Part shown: piece after piece, positions 1 to 7,797 of the stretch | How the letters are laid out: each line of letters starts with the position of its first letter | How positions within the stretch are numbered: position 1 is the stretch's first letter | From: Porticoccus sp964608185 | GTDB taxonomy: Bacteria > Pseudomonadota > Gammaproteobacteria > Pseudomonadales > Porticoccaceae | Length of the DNA: 18,936 nt | Assembly (NCBI GenBank): GCA_964608185.1 | Contig: CAZSMR010000023.1 | Location: forward strand, 1 to 18,936 | Direction of reading: 5' to 3' | Position numbers and translations under genes: made by a program | The notes under the pieces: generated by a model | Seen by the model: the letters and a program-made list of their open reading frames with translations, nothing else | Told to the model about the DNA's origin: nothing | Databases searched by the model: none

Positions 1-560
1 TTCTGTTTAATAATAAACTCAATGATGCATTTCAGAATTTTTTTAATCGAAAAGAAGTTTTTTCGCTTGGTGTGTGTAATGGTTGCCAGATGTTAGCTAA
101 CTTAAAGTCATTAATACCTGGTGCCGAAAACTGGCCTAAATTTGTCAAAAATACCTCTGAGGAATTCGAATCTCGATTTTCTCTAGTGAAAGTAGAAAAA
201 AATCCGTCTATTCTCCTATCAGGTATGGCTGGTTCTGTGATGCCTATTGCCGTTGCTCACGGTGAGGGTAAAGTCCAATTTGAGAATAACATCGAAAGGG
301 AAGAATTCAACTCCTCTGGAAAAGTAACACTTCGTTTTGTTGATAACCTTATGAAAACAACAGAAAAATACCCATCAAATCCAAATGGATCAGCATCAGG
401 AATCACAGGCGTTACAACTTTTGATGGCAGAGCCAGCATTATGATGCCGCATCCGGAAAGAGTATTTCGTTCAGTAACTAATTCATGGCATCCAGATGAA
501 TGGAAAGAAGACGGTCCTTGGTTAAGGATGTTTCGCAACGCTAGAGCTTTTGTTGATTAG
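1..560 (+). CDS. purL: Phosphoribosylformylglycinamidine synthase, C-terminal glutaminase domain (partial, 5' end outside window)
   Basis: This is the last ~185 codons of the large single-chain FGAR amidotransferase of purine synthesis, which converts FGAR, ATP and glutamine to FGAM. The frame is open from base 3, with no start codon in the window. What is visible is the class I glutaminase domain. The nucleophile elbow GVCNGCQ has its Cys codon at 75-77. Further on lie SHGEG-like AHGEG and the catalytic His-Glu pair in MPHPER (His codon 450-452). The fused glutaminase is the form typical of Gammaproteobacteria; a separate PurQ would begin near a start codon, and the text upstream of the Cys (LFNNKLNDAF) reads as ordinary interior sequence. 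It ends in TAG and converges on the cytochrome gene with 28 nt between them. No terminator is visible in that gap. Confidence 0.95.
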   Translation, partial: LFNNKLNDAFQNFFNRKEVFSLGVCNGCQMLANLKSLIPGAENWPKFVKNTSEEFESRFSLVKVEKNPSILLSGMAGSVMPIAVAHGEGKVQFENNIEREEFNSSGKVTLRFVDNLMKTTEKYPSNPNGSASGITGVTTFDGRASIMMPHPERVFRSVTNSWHPDEWKEDGPWLRMFRNARAFVD

Positions 561-588
561 TTCATGTTACCTGCCAAAATTCAAAGGA

Positions 589-894
589 CTAAAGACTTGA
601 ATAGTACGCAGCTATGTTATCTGCATCTTCATTGGTGAGTGTTTTCACCATATTGTTCATCATGGAGTTTATGCGTTTCCCATCCCTAAAATTCTTTATC
701 TGAGTAGACAGATAGCCGAGATTCTGACCTGCTAGATTTGGCCACATAGGATTTGAGCTTACTCCTTTTATACCATGACAACCTGCACATGCAGCCGCCT
801 TTTCTTTTCCAGCCTGTATATCAAAGCCATAGCTTTCAAAAGATACAGAAATAAGTGCCACCAAAAGTAATAGCGGCATTATAGTTTTGTCCAT
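589..894 (-). CDS. Small periplasmic class I c-type cytochrome (c553-like)
   Basis: A 101-residue precursor of a soluble monohaem cytochrome, presumably an electron carrier in the periplasm. Residues 1-23 form a signal peptide (short basic start, hydrophobic run LLLLVALISVSF, then SYG). The haem-binding CAGCH motif is at residues 36-40. A WPNLAGQ segment follows at 51-57, and a Met-rich stretch (78-82) offers the sixth haem ligand before the C-terminal helix with AAYYSS. This order is standard for short cytochromes c553/c5-like. It lies downstream of ctaA on the same strand with an 85-nt gap that holds its own candidate promoter. The purine-rich GGGGGTT lies about 5 nt before the ATG. The partner oxidase or reductase cannot be read from this window. 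Confidence 0.88.
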   Translation of the reverse strand: MDKTIMPLLLLVALISVSFESYGFDIQAGKEKAAACAGCHGIKGVSSNPMWPNLAGQNLGYLSTQIKNFRDGKRINSMMNNMVKTLTNEDADNIAAYYSSL

Positions 895-917
895 AAAAGA
901 ACCCCCGAGATTTAGGT

Positions 918-945
918 ATTATAAATGGTGGATTCATATTCTGAA
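918..945 (-). promoter_or_regulatory. Candidate sigma-70 promoter for the cytochrome gene
   Basis: On the minus strand a perfect TATAAT (918-923 on the plus strand) is preceded, with a 16-nt spacer, by TTCAGA (940-945), which matches four of six -35 bases. The predicted start lies about 17 nt upstream of the ATG, leaving room for the GGGGGTT ribosome site. It was found by eye only, in AT-rich DNA where chance -10 boxes are common. Confidence 0.4.
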
Positions 946-979
946 ATTATTCTAAATATGATTATCTACATACTTGTAT

Positions 980-2047
980 TTATTTGTATATTTTTGAATG
1001 ATCATAAAAAAATCTACTCAGAAATAATGATACTGTAAGTAGTGCTATTGCTCCGCTTTGATGCGCTGCCGCAAATGTAACTGGAACATACATCAATATT
1101 GTAGCAATACCCAAGCAAACCTGTGTAACTAATAATATCAGCATGCACATCAATACATTTCTTAATATTGTAGAATTAAGTTTACGTAGTAAATTAATTG
1201 CATAGCTGAAAATTATTATGAATAGTGCGTAAGCAAACATGCGATGATTAAACTGAATAGTGGTTACATCTTCGAAAGCGGATAACCAGACGGGGGCCGT
1301 GCTATATAAGCCTGGTGGTATAAAATTTTCACCCATCAAAGGAAAGGTAGAATAAGCAAGTCCAGCACGAGTACCTGCTACTAAGCCCCCTGAAAGAATC
1401 ATTATAAACAATAAGGAAGTGATTATGTATGCACCAGACCTCATAGCGTTAGTTATGTTATCTATTGGTGTCAAAAAGGTCTTCTTACTCGCTCCAATTA
1501 AACCAAATGCGACCCATAAAATATATGCATAAATAATAACTGCATTACCTAAATGTGCTGTTAAACGATATTGGCTAACGGACGGGATATTGACTAGTCC
1601 GCTTTTTACCATGTACCAGCCAAGTAAACCCTGAAAACCACCTAAAGCAAACATCACCATGAGCTTGGGTGTAAGTTTTTTTTGGATACGCCCTGTAAAA
1701 TAAAAGAACAAAAAAGGTATAAAAAAAACAAGCCCTATTATCCGCCCTAAAATACGGTGAAGATATTCATACATAAAAATGTATTTGTACTCTGAAATAC
1801 TCATTCCTTTGTTAACTTTTTGATACTCAGGATATAACTTATACATATCGAAACTATCTTGCCAGTCTTGACTAGTTAAAGGGGGAATAATACCCATGAG
1901 TGGCTTCCATTCAACCATAGAAAGACCGGAGTGAGTTAAGCGTGTAACACCCCCTAAAAGGATCATAAAAAATATTAACACAGCACAAAAAAGCAGCCAG
2001 TTAGTGACTTGGCGATTATACGTTTCATTTTCTATCAGTGTGTTCAT
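980..2047 (-). CDS. ctaA: Haem A synthase, COX15/CtaA family
   Basis: A 355-residue multi-pass inner-membrane protein that oxidises the C8 methyl of haem O to give haem A for aa3-type cytochrome oxidases. The family signatures are GGVTRLTHSGLSMVEWKP (32-49), EYLHRILGR (94-102), SQYRLTAHL (158-166), FNHRMFAYALF (266-276) and AAAHQSGA (327-334). Together these supply the four conserved haem-ligand histidines: 97, 165, 268 and 329. The extracytoplasmic cysteine pair of Bacillus-type CtaA is absent, and the length and first-loop sequence match the COX15/proteobacterial class. No ctaB/cyoE or cox subunit gene is adjacent, so the oxidase is encoded elsewhere. It precedes the cytochrome gene on the same strand and follows yciB after a 129-nt gap that contains a candidate promoter. 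Confidence 0.95.
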   Translation of the reverse strand: MNTLIENETYNRQVTNWLLFCAVLIFFMILLGGVTRLTHSGLSMVEWKPLMGIIPPLTSQDWQDSFDMYKLYPEYQKVNKGMSISEYKYIFMYEYLHRILGRIIGLVFFIPFLFFYFTGRIQKKLTPKLMVMFALGGFQGLLGWYMVKSGLVNIPSVSQYRLTAHLGNAVIIYAYILWVAFGLIGASKKTFLTPIDNITNAMRSGAYIITSLLFIMILSGGLVAGTRAGLAYSTFPLMGENFIPPGLYSTAPVWLSAFEDVTTIQFNHRMFAYALFIIIFSYAINLLRKLNSTILRNVLMCMLILLVTQVCLGIATILMYVPVTFAAAHQSGAIALLTVSLFLSRFFYDHSKIYK

Positions 2048-2082
2048 AAAAGCTTAAAGCCGGTATATGCAATTAATGTTTT

Positions 2083-2110
2083 ATTGTAAAGGAACAATAT
2101 ATCTAGGCAA
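2083..2110 (-). promoter_or_regulatory. Candidate sigma-70 promoter for ctaA
   Basis: Read on the minus strand, TTGCCT (2105-2110) and TACAAT (2083-2088) are separated by 16 nt. They match four and five of six consensus bases. Transcription would begin roughly 30 nt before the ctaA ATG. This suggests ctaA need not rely on readthrough from yciB. Found by eye only. Confidence 0.4.
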
Positions 2111-2176
2111 CAACGAATAGATTATCTTGAAGATTTTTTGTGTGTATACCCGCTTCCAAACATTAAGTTATAAAAA

Positions 2177-2710
2177 CTATTTTTTTGTGCCTCTTATTGT
2201 AAGTGGCAGCTGAGCTAACATAAATAAAATAGAGACAGGGGCTACGAAAAAAGTCTTATAATTAACCCAAATAATCTCAGAATTATTTCTCCATACAATT
2301 TCATTAGTAACTGCTAGGATAAAGAAAAAGCAACCCCATCTATAGGTTAGCTTAATCCAAGTTTCATTATTGAGATTAAACTGACTACCAAAAAAAATCT
2401 GCATCATTGGCTTATCAAAGAACCAGCCTCCAAGTAAAACTAGGGAAAATAAACCATTAGTCACAGTAGGCTGTATCTTTATGAAGATGCTTGCATCAAA
2501 AAGGATCGCTGCTAACGTAAAAATCGCTGAAAATAAGATGCAATATAGAGGGAATGGTGCAAGTCGTTTATCTTTAAACCAAGATAAAAATAATACGATT
2601 AACCCTAAAAAAACGGATATAACGGCTGCAATGTATATCCCATAATAATGGAATCCAATAAAAAAACCTACGAGTGGGAAGACCTCAATAAAAAATGCAA
2701 AAATTTTCAT
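2177..2710 (-). CDS. yciB: Inner-membrane-spanning septation protein A family (YciB/IspZ)
   Basis: A 177-residue polytopic membrane protein with about five hydrophobic segments (roughly 3-20, 22-43, 53-75, 83-97 and 125-170). Family features are the N-terminal FFIEVFPLVGFFIGFHYYGIY, a central IKIQPTVTNGLFSLVLLGG, FDKPMMQIFFG, and the late WVNYKTF segment. YciB proteins act in cell-envelope synthesis and septation; the biochemical activity is unsettled and the old name ispZ is misleading. It is the first gene of a minus-strand run (yciB, ctaA, cytochrome) and is divergent from ung across 143 nt. A TATAAT hexamer on its strand at 2729-2734 could be a -10 box, though I see no good -35 partner. 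Confidence 0.9.
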   Translation of the reverse strand: MKIFAFFIEVFPLVGFFIGFHYYGIYIAAVISVFLGLIVLFLSWFKDKRLAPFPLYCILFSAIFTLAAILFDASIFIKIQPTVTNGLFSLVLLGGWFFDKPMMQIFFGSQFNLNNETWIKLTYRWGCFFFILAVTNEIVWRNNSEIIWVNYKTFFVAPVSILFMLAQLPLTIRGTKK

Positions 2711-2853
2711 TTTAATTCCATCTGAAGAATTATAGATTAACTGTAATATTTAAACTGAAAAATACAAAATCGCTAAGATTTTTTCATTTACGCATTATAT
2801 AGTTTCAAATAAGATTAAAACTCTACTAATTTTTTTGTCTAATATGTGAGCCA

Positions 2854-3588
2854 ATGAAAAATATATCTAAAATTTCAGCTATAAACGCAAAATTTCATCC
2901 ATCTTGGGCGATTCTATTGGACCAAGAGTTCAATAAACCTTACATGAAAAGCTTGTTGTTGTTTTTAGAAAGCGAGCATGAAAAAGGTAAAATCATATAT
3001 CCGCCCATACCTAACTGGTTTGAAGTATTAAAAACAACAGCATTCCATGAAGTCAAAGCGGTGATTATAGGCCAAGATCCTTATCATGGCGAAGGGCAGG
3101 CTCATGGCTTAAGTTTTTCTGTAAAACAAGCCAAAATTATTCCCCCGTCATTACGAAACATCCACGAAGAACTACTTAATGATTTAAAAGTACCAACTCC
3201 AACTCATGGTAACTTAGCATCTTGGTCTAAACAGGGAGTTTTGCTGCTAAATACTGTTTTGACTGTGGAAAAGTCGTCTCCAAGAAGCCATCAAGGAGTA
3301 GGCTGGGAAATTTTTACAAATAAAATAATAGAAGAACTTAGCAAAAAAAAACAGAACTTAGTTTTTTTTCTATGGGGTAATGATGCACAAAAAAAATCCT
3401 CCCTCATTGACAAAAAGCGGCATCTAATACTTGAGGCACCGCACCCATCACCATTATCTGCCTATAAAGGATTTTTAGGATGCAAACACTTTTCTTTGGC
3501 TAATAAATATATCTATGAGCATAAAAAAAATCAAATTGATTGGACTTTACCAGCTAATGATCAGAGTTCTTATCCGCAAAAACCTTAA
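2854..3588 (+). CDS. ung: Uracil-DNA glycosylase, family 1
   Basis: A 244-residue enzyme that removes uracil from DNA as the first step of base excision repair. The water-activating motif GQDPYHGEGQAHGLSFSV has its catalytic Asp at residue 75. The LLLNTVLTVE segment sits at 130-139. The leucine-loop motif HPSPLSAYKGF (197-207) supplies the second catalytic residue, His197. The body matches the usual ~225-230 residues; the conserved end is near LPA (232-234) and about ten extra residues follow. Those extra codons are the ones that overlap the convergent gene at 3554-3588. The start is supported by the expected N-terminal length, although the upstream ribosome site is weak (GTGAG close to the ATG). 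Confidence 0.97.
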   Translation: MKNISKISAINAKFHPSWAILLDQEFNKPYMKSLLLFLESEHEKGKIIYPPIPNWFEVLKTTAFHEVKAVIIGQDPYHGEGQAHGLSFSVKQAKIIPPSLRNIHEELLNDLKVPTPTHGNLASWSKQGVLLLNTVLTVEKSSPRSHQGVGWEIFTNKIIEELSKKKQNLVFFLWGNDAQKKSSLIDKKRHLILEAPHPSPLSAYKGFLGCKHFSLANKYIYEHKKNQIDWTLPANDQSSYPQKP

Positions 3589-3985
3589 TTGGAGGGTGGC
3601 CACCTTTTGCTCTTACCCAATTCAGGCTCTTCAATACTAAATTGTGGCCGATAAGACGTCTCTCAATCACTTTTTTTCCAGGGTAATCCATTAAAAACAT
3701 ACCTATAAAAATTGTCAAAATACCCTGACCTGGAAGAAATAACATCAAAACTCCACCACACAGAATTACAAAACCCAAAATATTTTTTCCAATTTTAGAT
3801 GCTAGAAAAAAATAAGAATGATTTTTTTTAAAAGGTAGCTGGCTATTTTTATTATTAGCAAAATAATTCTGAGGAATCATGCCTGCTATCCAAGGTAAAG
3901 CGATCAAACTAGTTACGAAGGTCAAGACAGACAGGGCACTTAACCAAGCCAACAGGTTTTGATTAGAAAATAGCCAGTCGATCAT
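3554..3985 (-). CDS. PGPGW-type small transmembrane protein, function unknown
   Basis: A 143-residue predicted inner-membrane protein. Hydrophobic segments lie at about 12-32, 69-84 and 86-99. The turn between the last two carries LPGQG (84-88), then GMFLMDYPGKK. A basic amphipathic tail follows (VIERRLIGHNLVLKSLNWVR). This pattern matches the putative transmembrane proteins named for a PGPGW motif, whose biochemical role is not established. A strong ribosome site (AAGGGGA) lies about 5-6 nt before the ATG, which fixes the start. Its last ~11 codons overlap the 3' end of ung on the opposite strand by 35 nt. It lies 32 nt downstream of ygfZ on the same strand, so the two are probably co-transcribed. 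Confidence 0.75.
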   Translation of the reverse strand: MIDWLFSNQNLLAWLSALSVLTFVTSLIALPWIAGMIPQNYFANNKNSQLPFKKNHSYFFLASKIGKNILGFVILCGGVLMLFLPGQGILTIFIGMFLMDYPGKKVIERRLIGHNLVLKSLNWVRAKGGHPPIKVFADKNSDH

Positions 3986-4017
3986 ATATATCCCCTTAAA
4001 GGACTAGGTTGATTCAA

Positions 4018-5001
4018 TTACTTTATATAGTTGATGGGCAAATATTTAATCTTTTCTATACTCCCATCGCCAATAATTATGGTTTTAGTCTCAGCTGCTT
4101 TGTCTGTAAGCACTACTAGCAGCTCTTGCAAATCGATGTTTATTTGTACTGCAGATATTATGTTTCCAGAAACTTGTCTTGTTTCTTCAATATAACAAGG
4201 TGTTCCAGGTAGTGGTAAAAGATTATTTTTTCTACATATACGATACATTCTTCTCTTTAATTTACCCAAGTACCTCATTCTAGCTATCACCTCTTGTCCT
4301 GTATAACAGCCCTTAGTGAAACTTATAGAATTAAGATGATCCAGATTAAGCATTTGCGGTACAAAGGTATCAGAAGTTTCTTCTTGGAGAGTCGGAATAC
4401 CCGATTGTATGTCGCTTTTTTTCCATAGGTCAGTACCTGTAGAAACCATTTTTTTTGAAAAATTATGCCATACTTCTTCCGCAAACTCGACAAGGCAAGA
4501 AACAACAAGTCTTCCATCCTTATAGCTGTAGGATGAGCTAATATGCTTTTCTTGATATTGATTTTTAGAGCCTTTTATATCGAAGCCAAATAGAGCGTAT
4601 TCGTCACTGGCGTCAGAAAGTTCTACTTTAAAAAATGCGGCGTATTTTGCCAGCTCAACTTTCGACTTAGCTATTAACGAATGATGCATGACCATCAACA
4701 ATTTTTCATCGTTAATTTGATGAAGTTGAAAATTTGTTAAAGTGCGACCCTTTGGATTACATATAGCTCCTGAAATACTATTTTCCTCCGAAAGCTGATT
4801 GACGTCACATGTAACTTGCCCTTGAAGAAATTTCTTGGCGTCCTCACCTTCTAATAAAATCAAACCTAAATGAATTAATGGTACAAAGTAACTAGTTTTT
4901 TTGTCATCTTCATCAATTATCAAGGAATCTTTAAATAACACCTCGTTTTCATCTGAAAAGATAGCGCCCTGTTTGCGCAAGAATGAATGCCAATTATTCA
5001 T
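4018..5001 (-). CDS. ygfZ: tRNA-modifying/Fe-S cluster maintenance protein YgfZ (folate-binding)
   Basis: A 327-residue member of the YgfZ/GcvT-like folate-binding family, implicated in folate-dependent assembly or repair of certain Fe-S enzymes, including the tRNA-modifying radical-SAM enzyme MiaB. The signature KGCYTGQEV is at residues 230-238, with the conserved Cys at 232. Earlier, LEGEDAKKFLQGQVTCDVN (50-68) and CNPKGRTL (81-88) match the N-terminal folate-binding half. Its divergent placement from sdhE across 102 nt is the arrangement seen in enterobacteria and pseudomonads. Downstream on the same strand is the PGPGW-type gene. Confidence 0.93.
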   Translation of the reverse strand: MNNWHSFLRKQGAIFSDENEVLFKDSLIIDEDDKKTSYFVPLIHLGLILLEGEDAKKFLQGQVTCDVNQLSEENSISGAICNPKGRTLTNFQLHQINDEKLLMVMHHSLIAKSKVELAKYAAFFKVELSDASDEYALFGFDIKGSKNQYQEKHISSSYSYKDGRLVVSCLVEFAEEVWHNFSKKMVSTGTDLWKKSDIQSGIPTLQEETSDTFVPQMLNLDHLNSISFTKGCYTGQEVIARMRYLGKLKRRMYRICRKNNLLPLPGTPCYIEETRQVSGNIISAVQINIDLQELLVVLTDKAAETKTIIIGDGSIEKIKYLPINYIK

Positions 5002-5059
5002 ATATGTAACCCAAGAAAAACATATGTATATCTTAGTGGGTAAACCTTGCTAGTTCCAC

Positions 5060-5065
5060 TATAAT
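5060..5065 (+). promoter_or_regulatory. Candidate -10 element for sdhE
   Basis: A perfect TATAAT lies 38 nt upstream of the sdhE ATG. The -35 position at 17 nt spacing reads TGGGTA, which is poor, so the assignment rests mainly on the -10 box and its location in a divergent intergenic region. Confidence 0.3.
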
Positions 5066-5103
5066 CAAAGCTCATTCTCTCAATTTTAAAAGGGTAATTT
5101 TAG

Positions 5104-5361
5104 ATGGACATGAATAGACTTTCCTGGGCAAGTAGACGTGGCATGCTTGAATTAGATTTAATGTTTTTACCTTTTCTTAAGAAAGTATATCCCACTCTAG
5201 AATTAAAGGATCAGATGAGATATTGGAAGCTTCTCGAATGTGAAGATCAAGACTTATGGAACTGGCTACTAAACCGAGAAACCTCAAGTAACCCTGAGTT
5301 ACAAAAGATTATTGATATAATAAGAAAGACGAGACATTTGGTTCGGCCCGAAAATGATTGA
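5104..5361 (+). CDS. sdhE: FAD assembly factor SdhE (succinate dehydrogenase flavinylation)
   Basis: An 85-residue cytoplasmic protein that promotes covalent attachment of FAD to SdhA (and FrdA in species that have it). The invariant RGxxE motif is present as RGMLE at residues 12-16, inside SRRGMLELDLM. The helical remainder (LLECEDQDLWNWLL) is typical of the family formerly called YgfY/CptB. AAAGGG lies 9 nt before the first ATG, which favours that codon over the ATG two codons later. Only 12 nt separate its stop from the convergent nadB stop, so ygfX/cptA, which follows sdhE in enterobacteria, is not present here. Confidence 0.94.
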   Translation: MDMNRLSWASRRGMLELDLMFLPFLKKVYPTLELKDQMRYWKLLECEDQDLWNWLLNRETSSNPELQKIIDIIRKTRHLVRPEND

Positions 5362-5373
5362 GTATAAAGCTAA

Positions 5374-6987
5374 TTAATCTGTATTAACTACGATATTTTG
5401 AGCAGCAAAATTAATAGGGACCATGATAGTATCTTTTGCTATATCAGATAATTCTGGGAAATCTAAATTATAGTGCAAACCCCTGCTTTCTTTGCGCTGT
5501 TTTGCACATCTGATTATGAGCTCAGATACAAGAACAAGGTTTCGTAGCTCTATTAAATGTTTTCCAATTTTATAGTTACTATAATACTCTTGTATTTCAA
5601 GTTGCAGTAATTTTACCCTGTGTTCGGCGCGCTCTAGTCTTTTTTGAGATCTAACTATACCAACGTAATCCCACATAAAACGTCTCAGTTCATCCCAATT
5701 GTGTGAAATAATTACATCTTCATCTGAGTGAGTCACTCTGCTTTCGTCCCAAGGTTTAGCAATTTCAAATCCAGAGATACTAGGCATAATTTTATCTATT
5801 TCTTTGGCTGCTGCTATTCCGAAAACTATACACTCTAACAAAGAGTTACTAGCCATACGATTAGCCCCATGAAGCCCAGTAAAAGCTGTCTCGCCCACAG
5901 CATAGAGATTCCAGAGATCAGTTTGCCCAAACTCATTAACAACAAGTCCACCACATGTATAGTGAGCGGCTGGAACTACAGGAATCAGGTCACTTGTTAT
6001 ATCAATTCCAAAAGAAAGACAGTGTTTTTTAACAGATGGAAAGTGTTGATCAATAAAATCAGCAGACTTATGCCTAATGTCTAAATATACACAATCACAA
6101 CCTAATCTTTTTATTTCAAAATCTATTGCTCTTGCTACAATATCTCTTGGCGCTAATTCTGCTTTGGGGTGAAACTTAGACATAAATCGCTCACCACTTG
6201 GCAATCTAAGGTAAGCACCTTCGCCACGTAATGCTTCTGTTAACAAAAAAGCTTTTGCGTTCGGATGATAAAGACATGTTGGGTGAAATTGGTTAAATTC
6301 AAGATTCGCAACCCTGCAACCGGATCTCCAAGCAAGAGCAATACCGTCTCCAGTCGCTCCATCAGGATTGCTTGTGTAAAGATATGCCTTGCTAGCGCCA
6401 CCAGTTGCTAAAACTATCGATTTAGCATGAAAGACAGATATACAGTCTTTTTTTGTATCTAGCACATAAGCACCCGTGCAACGAACGCGACTTGAACTTT
6501 TATCTGCTTGAGTTATAAGATCCACAACAATATGATTTTCAAAAAGCTGCACATTAGGATTATCTTTAATTTTATCTGCTAACGAAGAAGATACTTCCTT
6601 CCCTGTTGAATCAGCTGAATGAAGAATACGCCTATGACTGTGTCCAGCCTCTTTGGTGAGATGGTATTCATTATTTGAATTTTGTGTAAAATTAACACCC
6701 TGTTTAATTAGCCATTTAATGGCGTCAGGACCGCTTTCAACAGCCTGTCTCACGGTTTGCTCGTGACACATACCAGCCCCAGCTTTTATTGTATCTAAAT
6801 AGTGTGATTCCAAAGAATCCTCATGATCAAATACACTAGCAATTCCCCCCTGAGCCCACCATGTAGCACCCGATTGAATAGCGCTTTTACTCAAAATAGC
6901 GACTTTATATTTAACAGATAACTCGAGTGCAACTGTCATTCCTGCAGCACCACTTCCTATAACCAGAACTTCATGGGTGTTAAGCAT
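5374..6987 (-). CDS. nadB: L-aspartate oxidase
   Basis: A 537-residue FAD enzyme that oxidises L-aspartate to iminoaspartate, the first step of de novo NAD synthesis (NadA, the next enzyme, is not in this window). The N-terminal dinucleotide motif is IGSGAAGMT (10-18). Substrate and FAD motifs follow: SGATWWAQGGIA (39-50), HSHRRILHSADSTG (116-129), EFNQFHPT (230-237) and LLTEALRGEGAYL (248-260). The catalytic Arg is in APRDIVARAI (Arg281), with His342 in PAAHYTCGG. The C-terminal helical domain is complete, so length is normal. RGEGAYL and the HPT context favour NadB over SdhA/FrdA. A TATAAT on the minus strand about 45 nt upstream may serve as its -10 box. Confidence 0.97.
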   Translation of the reverse strand: MLNTHEVLVIGSGAAGMTVALELSVKYKVAILSKSAIQSGATWWAQGGIASVFDHEDSLESHYLDTIKAGAGMCHEQTVRQAVESGPDAIKWLIKQGVNFTQNSNNEYHLTKEAGHSHRRILHSADSTGKEVSSSLADKIKDNPNVQLFENHIVVDLITQADKSSSRVRCTGAYVLDTKKDCISVFHAKSIVLATGGASKAYLYTSNPDGATGDGIALAWRSGCRVANLEFNQFHPTCLYHPNAKAFLLTEALRGEGAYLRLPSGERFMSKFHPKAELAPRDIVARAIDFEIKRLGCDCVYLDIRHKSADFIDQHFPSVKKHCLSFGIDITSDLIPVVPAAHYTCGGLVVNEFGQTDLWNLYAVGETAFTGLHGANRMASNSLLECIVFGIAAAKEIDKIMPSISGFEIAKPWDESRVTHSDEDVIISHNWDELRRFMWDYVGIVRSQKRLERAEHRVKLLQLEIQEYYSNYKIGKHLIELRNLVLVSELIIRCAKQRKESRGLHYNLDFPELSDIAKDTIMVPINFAAQNIVVNTD

Positions 6988-7032
6988 ATTAATTATTACT
7001 CTTATAAGGGCAAATTATTTCTTACTGATGTT

Positions 7033-7038
7033 ATTATA
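7033..7038 (-). promoter_or_regulatory. Candidate -10 element for nadB
   Basis: A perfect TATAAT on the minus strand lies within the 158-nt nadB/rpoE divergent gap, 45 nt upstream of the nadB ATG. I could not find a convincing -35 hexamer at 16-18 nt. No recognisable NAD-responsive operator was seen. Confidence 0.28.
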
Positions 7039-7145
7039 AGTTAGTGATGATGAATTTCTCTGTCTTTTTTTAAGTAAAAGTAAAATAACTTGACCAATAA
7101 AAAAATAAAAGCACAAAAAATATATATAAATAATCTGGAAATTAA

Positions 7146-7730
7146 ATGAAAAGTGATCAGACAAAAGCCAGTGATGATCAGCTAGTAGCTCGTGTTAAAA
7201 AGGGGGATAAGGGAGCCTTCGATTTGCTTGTGCTCAAACACCAATATAAAGTCCACAGAATCATCTCCAGATATATCAAAGATTTTGATGAAGTTAATGA
7301 CGTTGTTCAGGAGACTTTTTTAAAAGCATACCGAGCCCTTGAAAATTTTCGTAGTGAAAGTGCTTTTTATACGTGGCTTTATCGTATAGCAGTGAATACA
7401 GCAAAAAACTACTTGGTTGCACGTAACCGACGTCCTCCGTCATTTGATATAGATATAGCTGACACTGACTATTCAGAACTAAACAATCAACTGCAGAATC
7501 TCGATTCACCAGAAAATATTTTGTCTAAAAACGAACTAGAATCATTAATAAATAGCACAATAAAAAAACTCCCCGGAGACTTACGTACTGCTTTGATGCT
7601 TCGTGAATTCGAAGACCTAAGTTATGAGCAAATTTCAGATATAATGGAATGTCCTGTAGGTACAGTTCGGTCTAGAATTTTTCGTGCTCGAGAAGTCTTA
7701 GAAGAAAAAATAAAAGAAATGGAAAGTTGA
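7146..7730 (+). CDS. rpoE: ECF RNA polymerase sigma factor RpoE (AlgU-type)
   Basis: A 194-residue extracytoplasmic-function sigma factor for envelope stress. Region 2 spans about 25-92 and contains DVVQETFLKAYRALENF and SAFYTWLYRIAVNTAKNYL, nearly word-for-word the enterobacterial sigma-E text, followed by the NRRPP linker. Region 4 spans about 130-185 with LPGDLRTALMLRE and the helix-turn-helix YEQISDIMECPVGTVRSRIFRARE. The start is supported by GGAA 6-7 nt upstream. It is divergent from nadB and followed by rseA after 67 nt, the conserved order. I looked for a sigma-E type promoter (GAACTT plus TCTGA-like -10) in the 158-nt gap and found none. A TTGACC at 7090-7095 has no good -10 partner. 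Confidence 0.96.
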   Translation: MKSDQTKASDDQLVARVKKGDKGAFDLLVLKHQYKVHRIISRYIKDFDEVNDVVQETFLKAYRALENFRSESAFYTWLYRIAVNTAKNYLVARNRRPPSFDIDIADTDYSELNNQLQNLDSPENILSKNELESLINSTIKKLPGDLRTALMLREFEDLSYEQISDIMECPVGTVRSRIFRAREVLEEKIKEMES

Positions 7731-7797
7731 TTCAAAAGAAAGGAACCTTTTGGTTATATGTGGGTCTTACTTTATAAGTTAATAAATTAATAAAAAA

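Noticed and set aside
257..538. Open frame on the minus strand inside purL
   Set aside because: It is antisense to clear glutaminase-domain coding sequence and its translation matches no family I recognise.
5374..6987. Calling nadB a succinate dehydrogenase/fumarate reductase flavoprotein, given the adjacent sdhE
   Set aside because: The RGEGAYL, HSHRRILHSAD and C-terminal domain text are L-aspartate oxidase; no sdhB/C/D neighbours, and nadB at this position is conserved in gammaproteobacteria.
7733..7752. Inverted repeat CAAAAG/CTTTTG after rpoE as a terminator
   Set aside because: A six-base AT-rich stem with an 8-nt loop and no T run; too weak to call.
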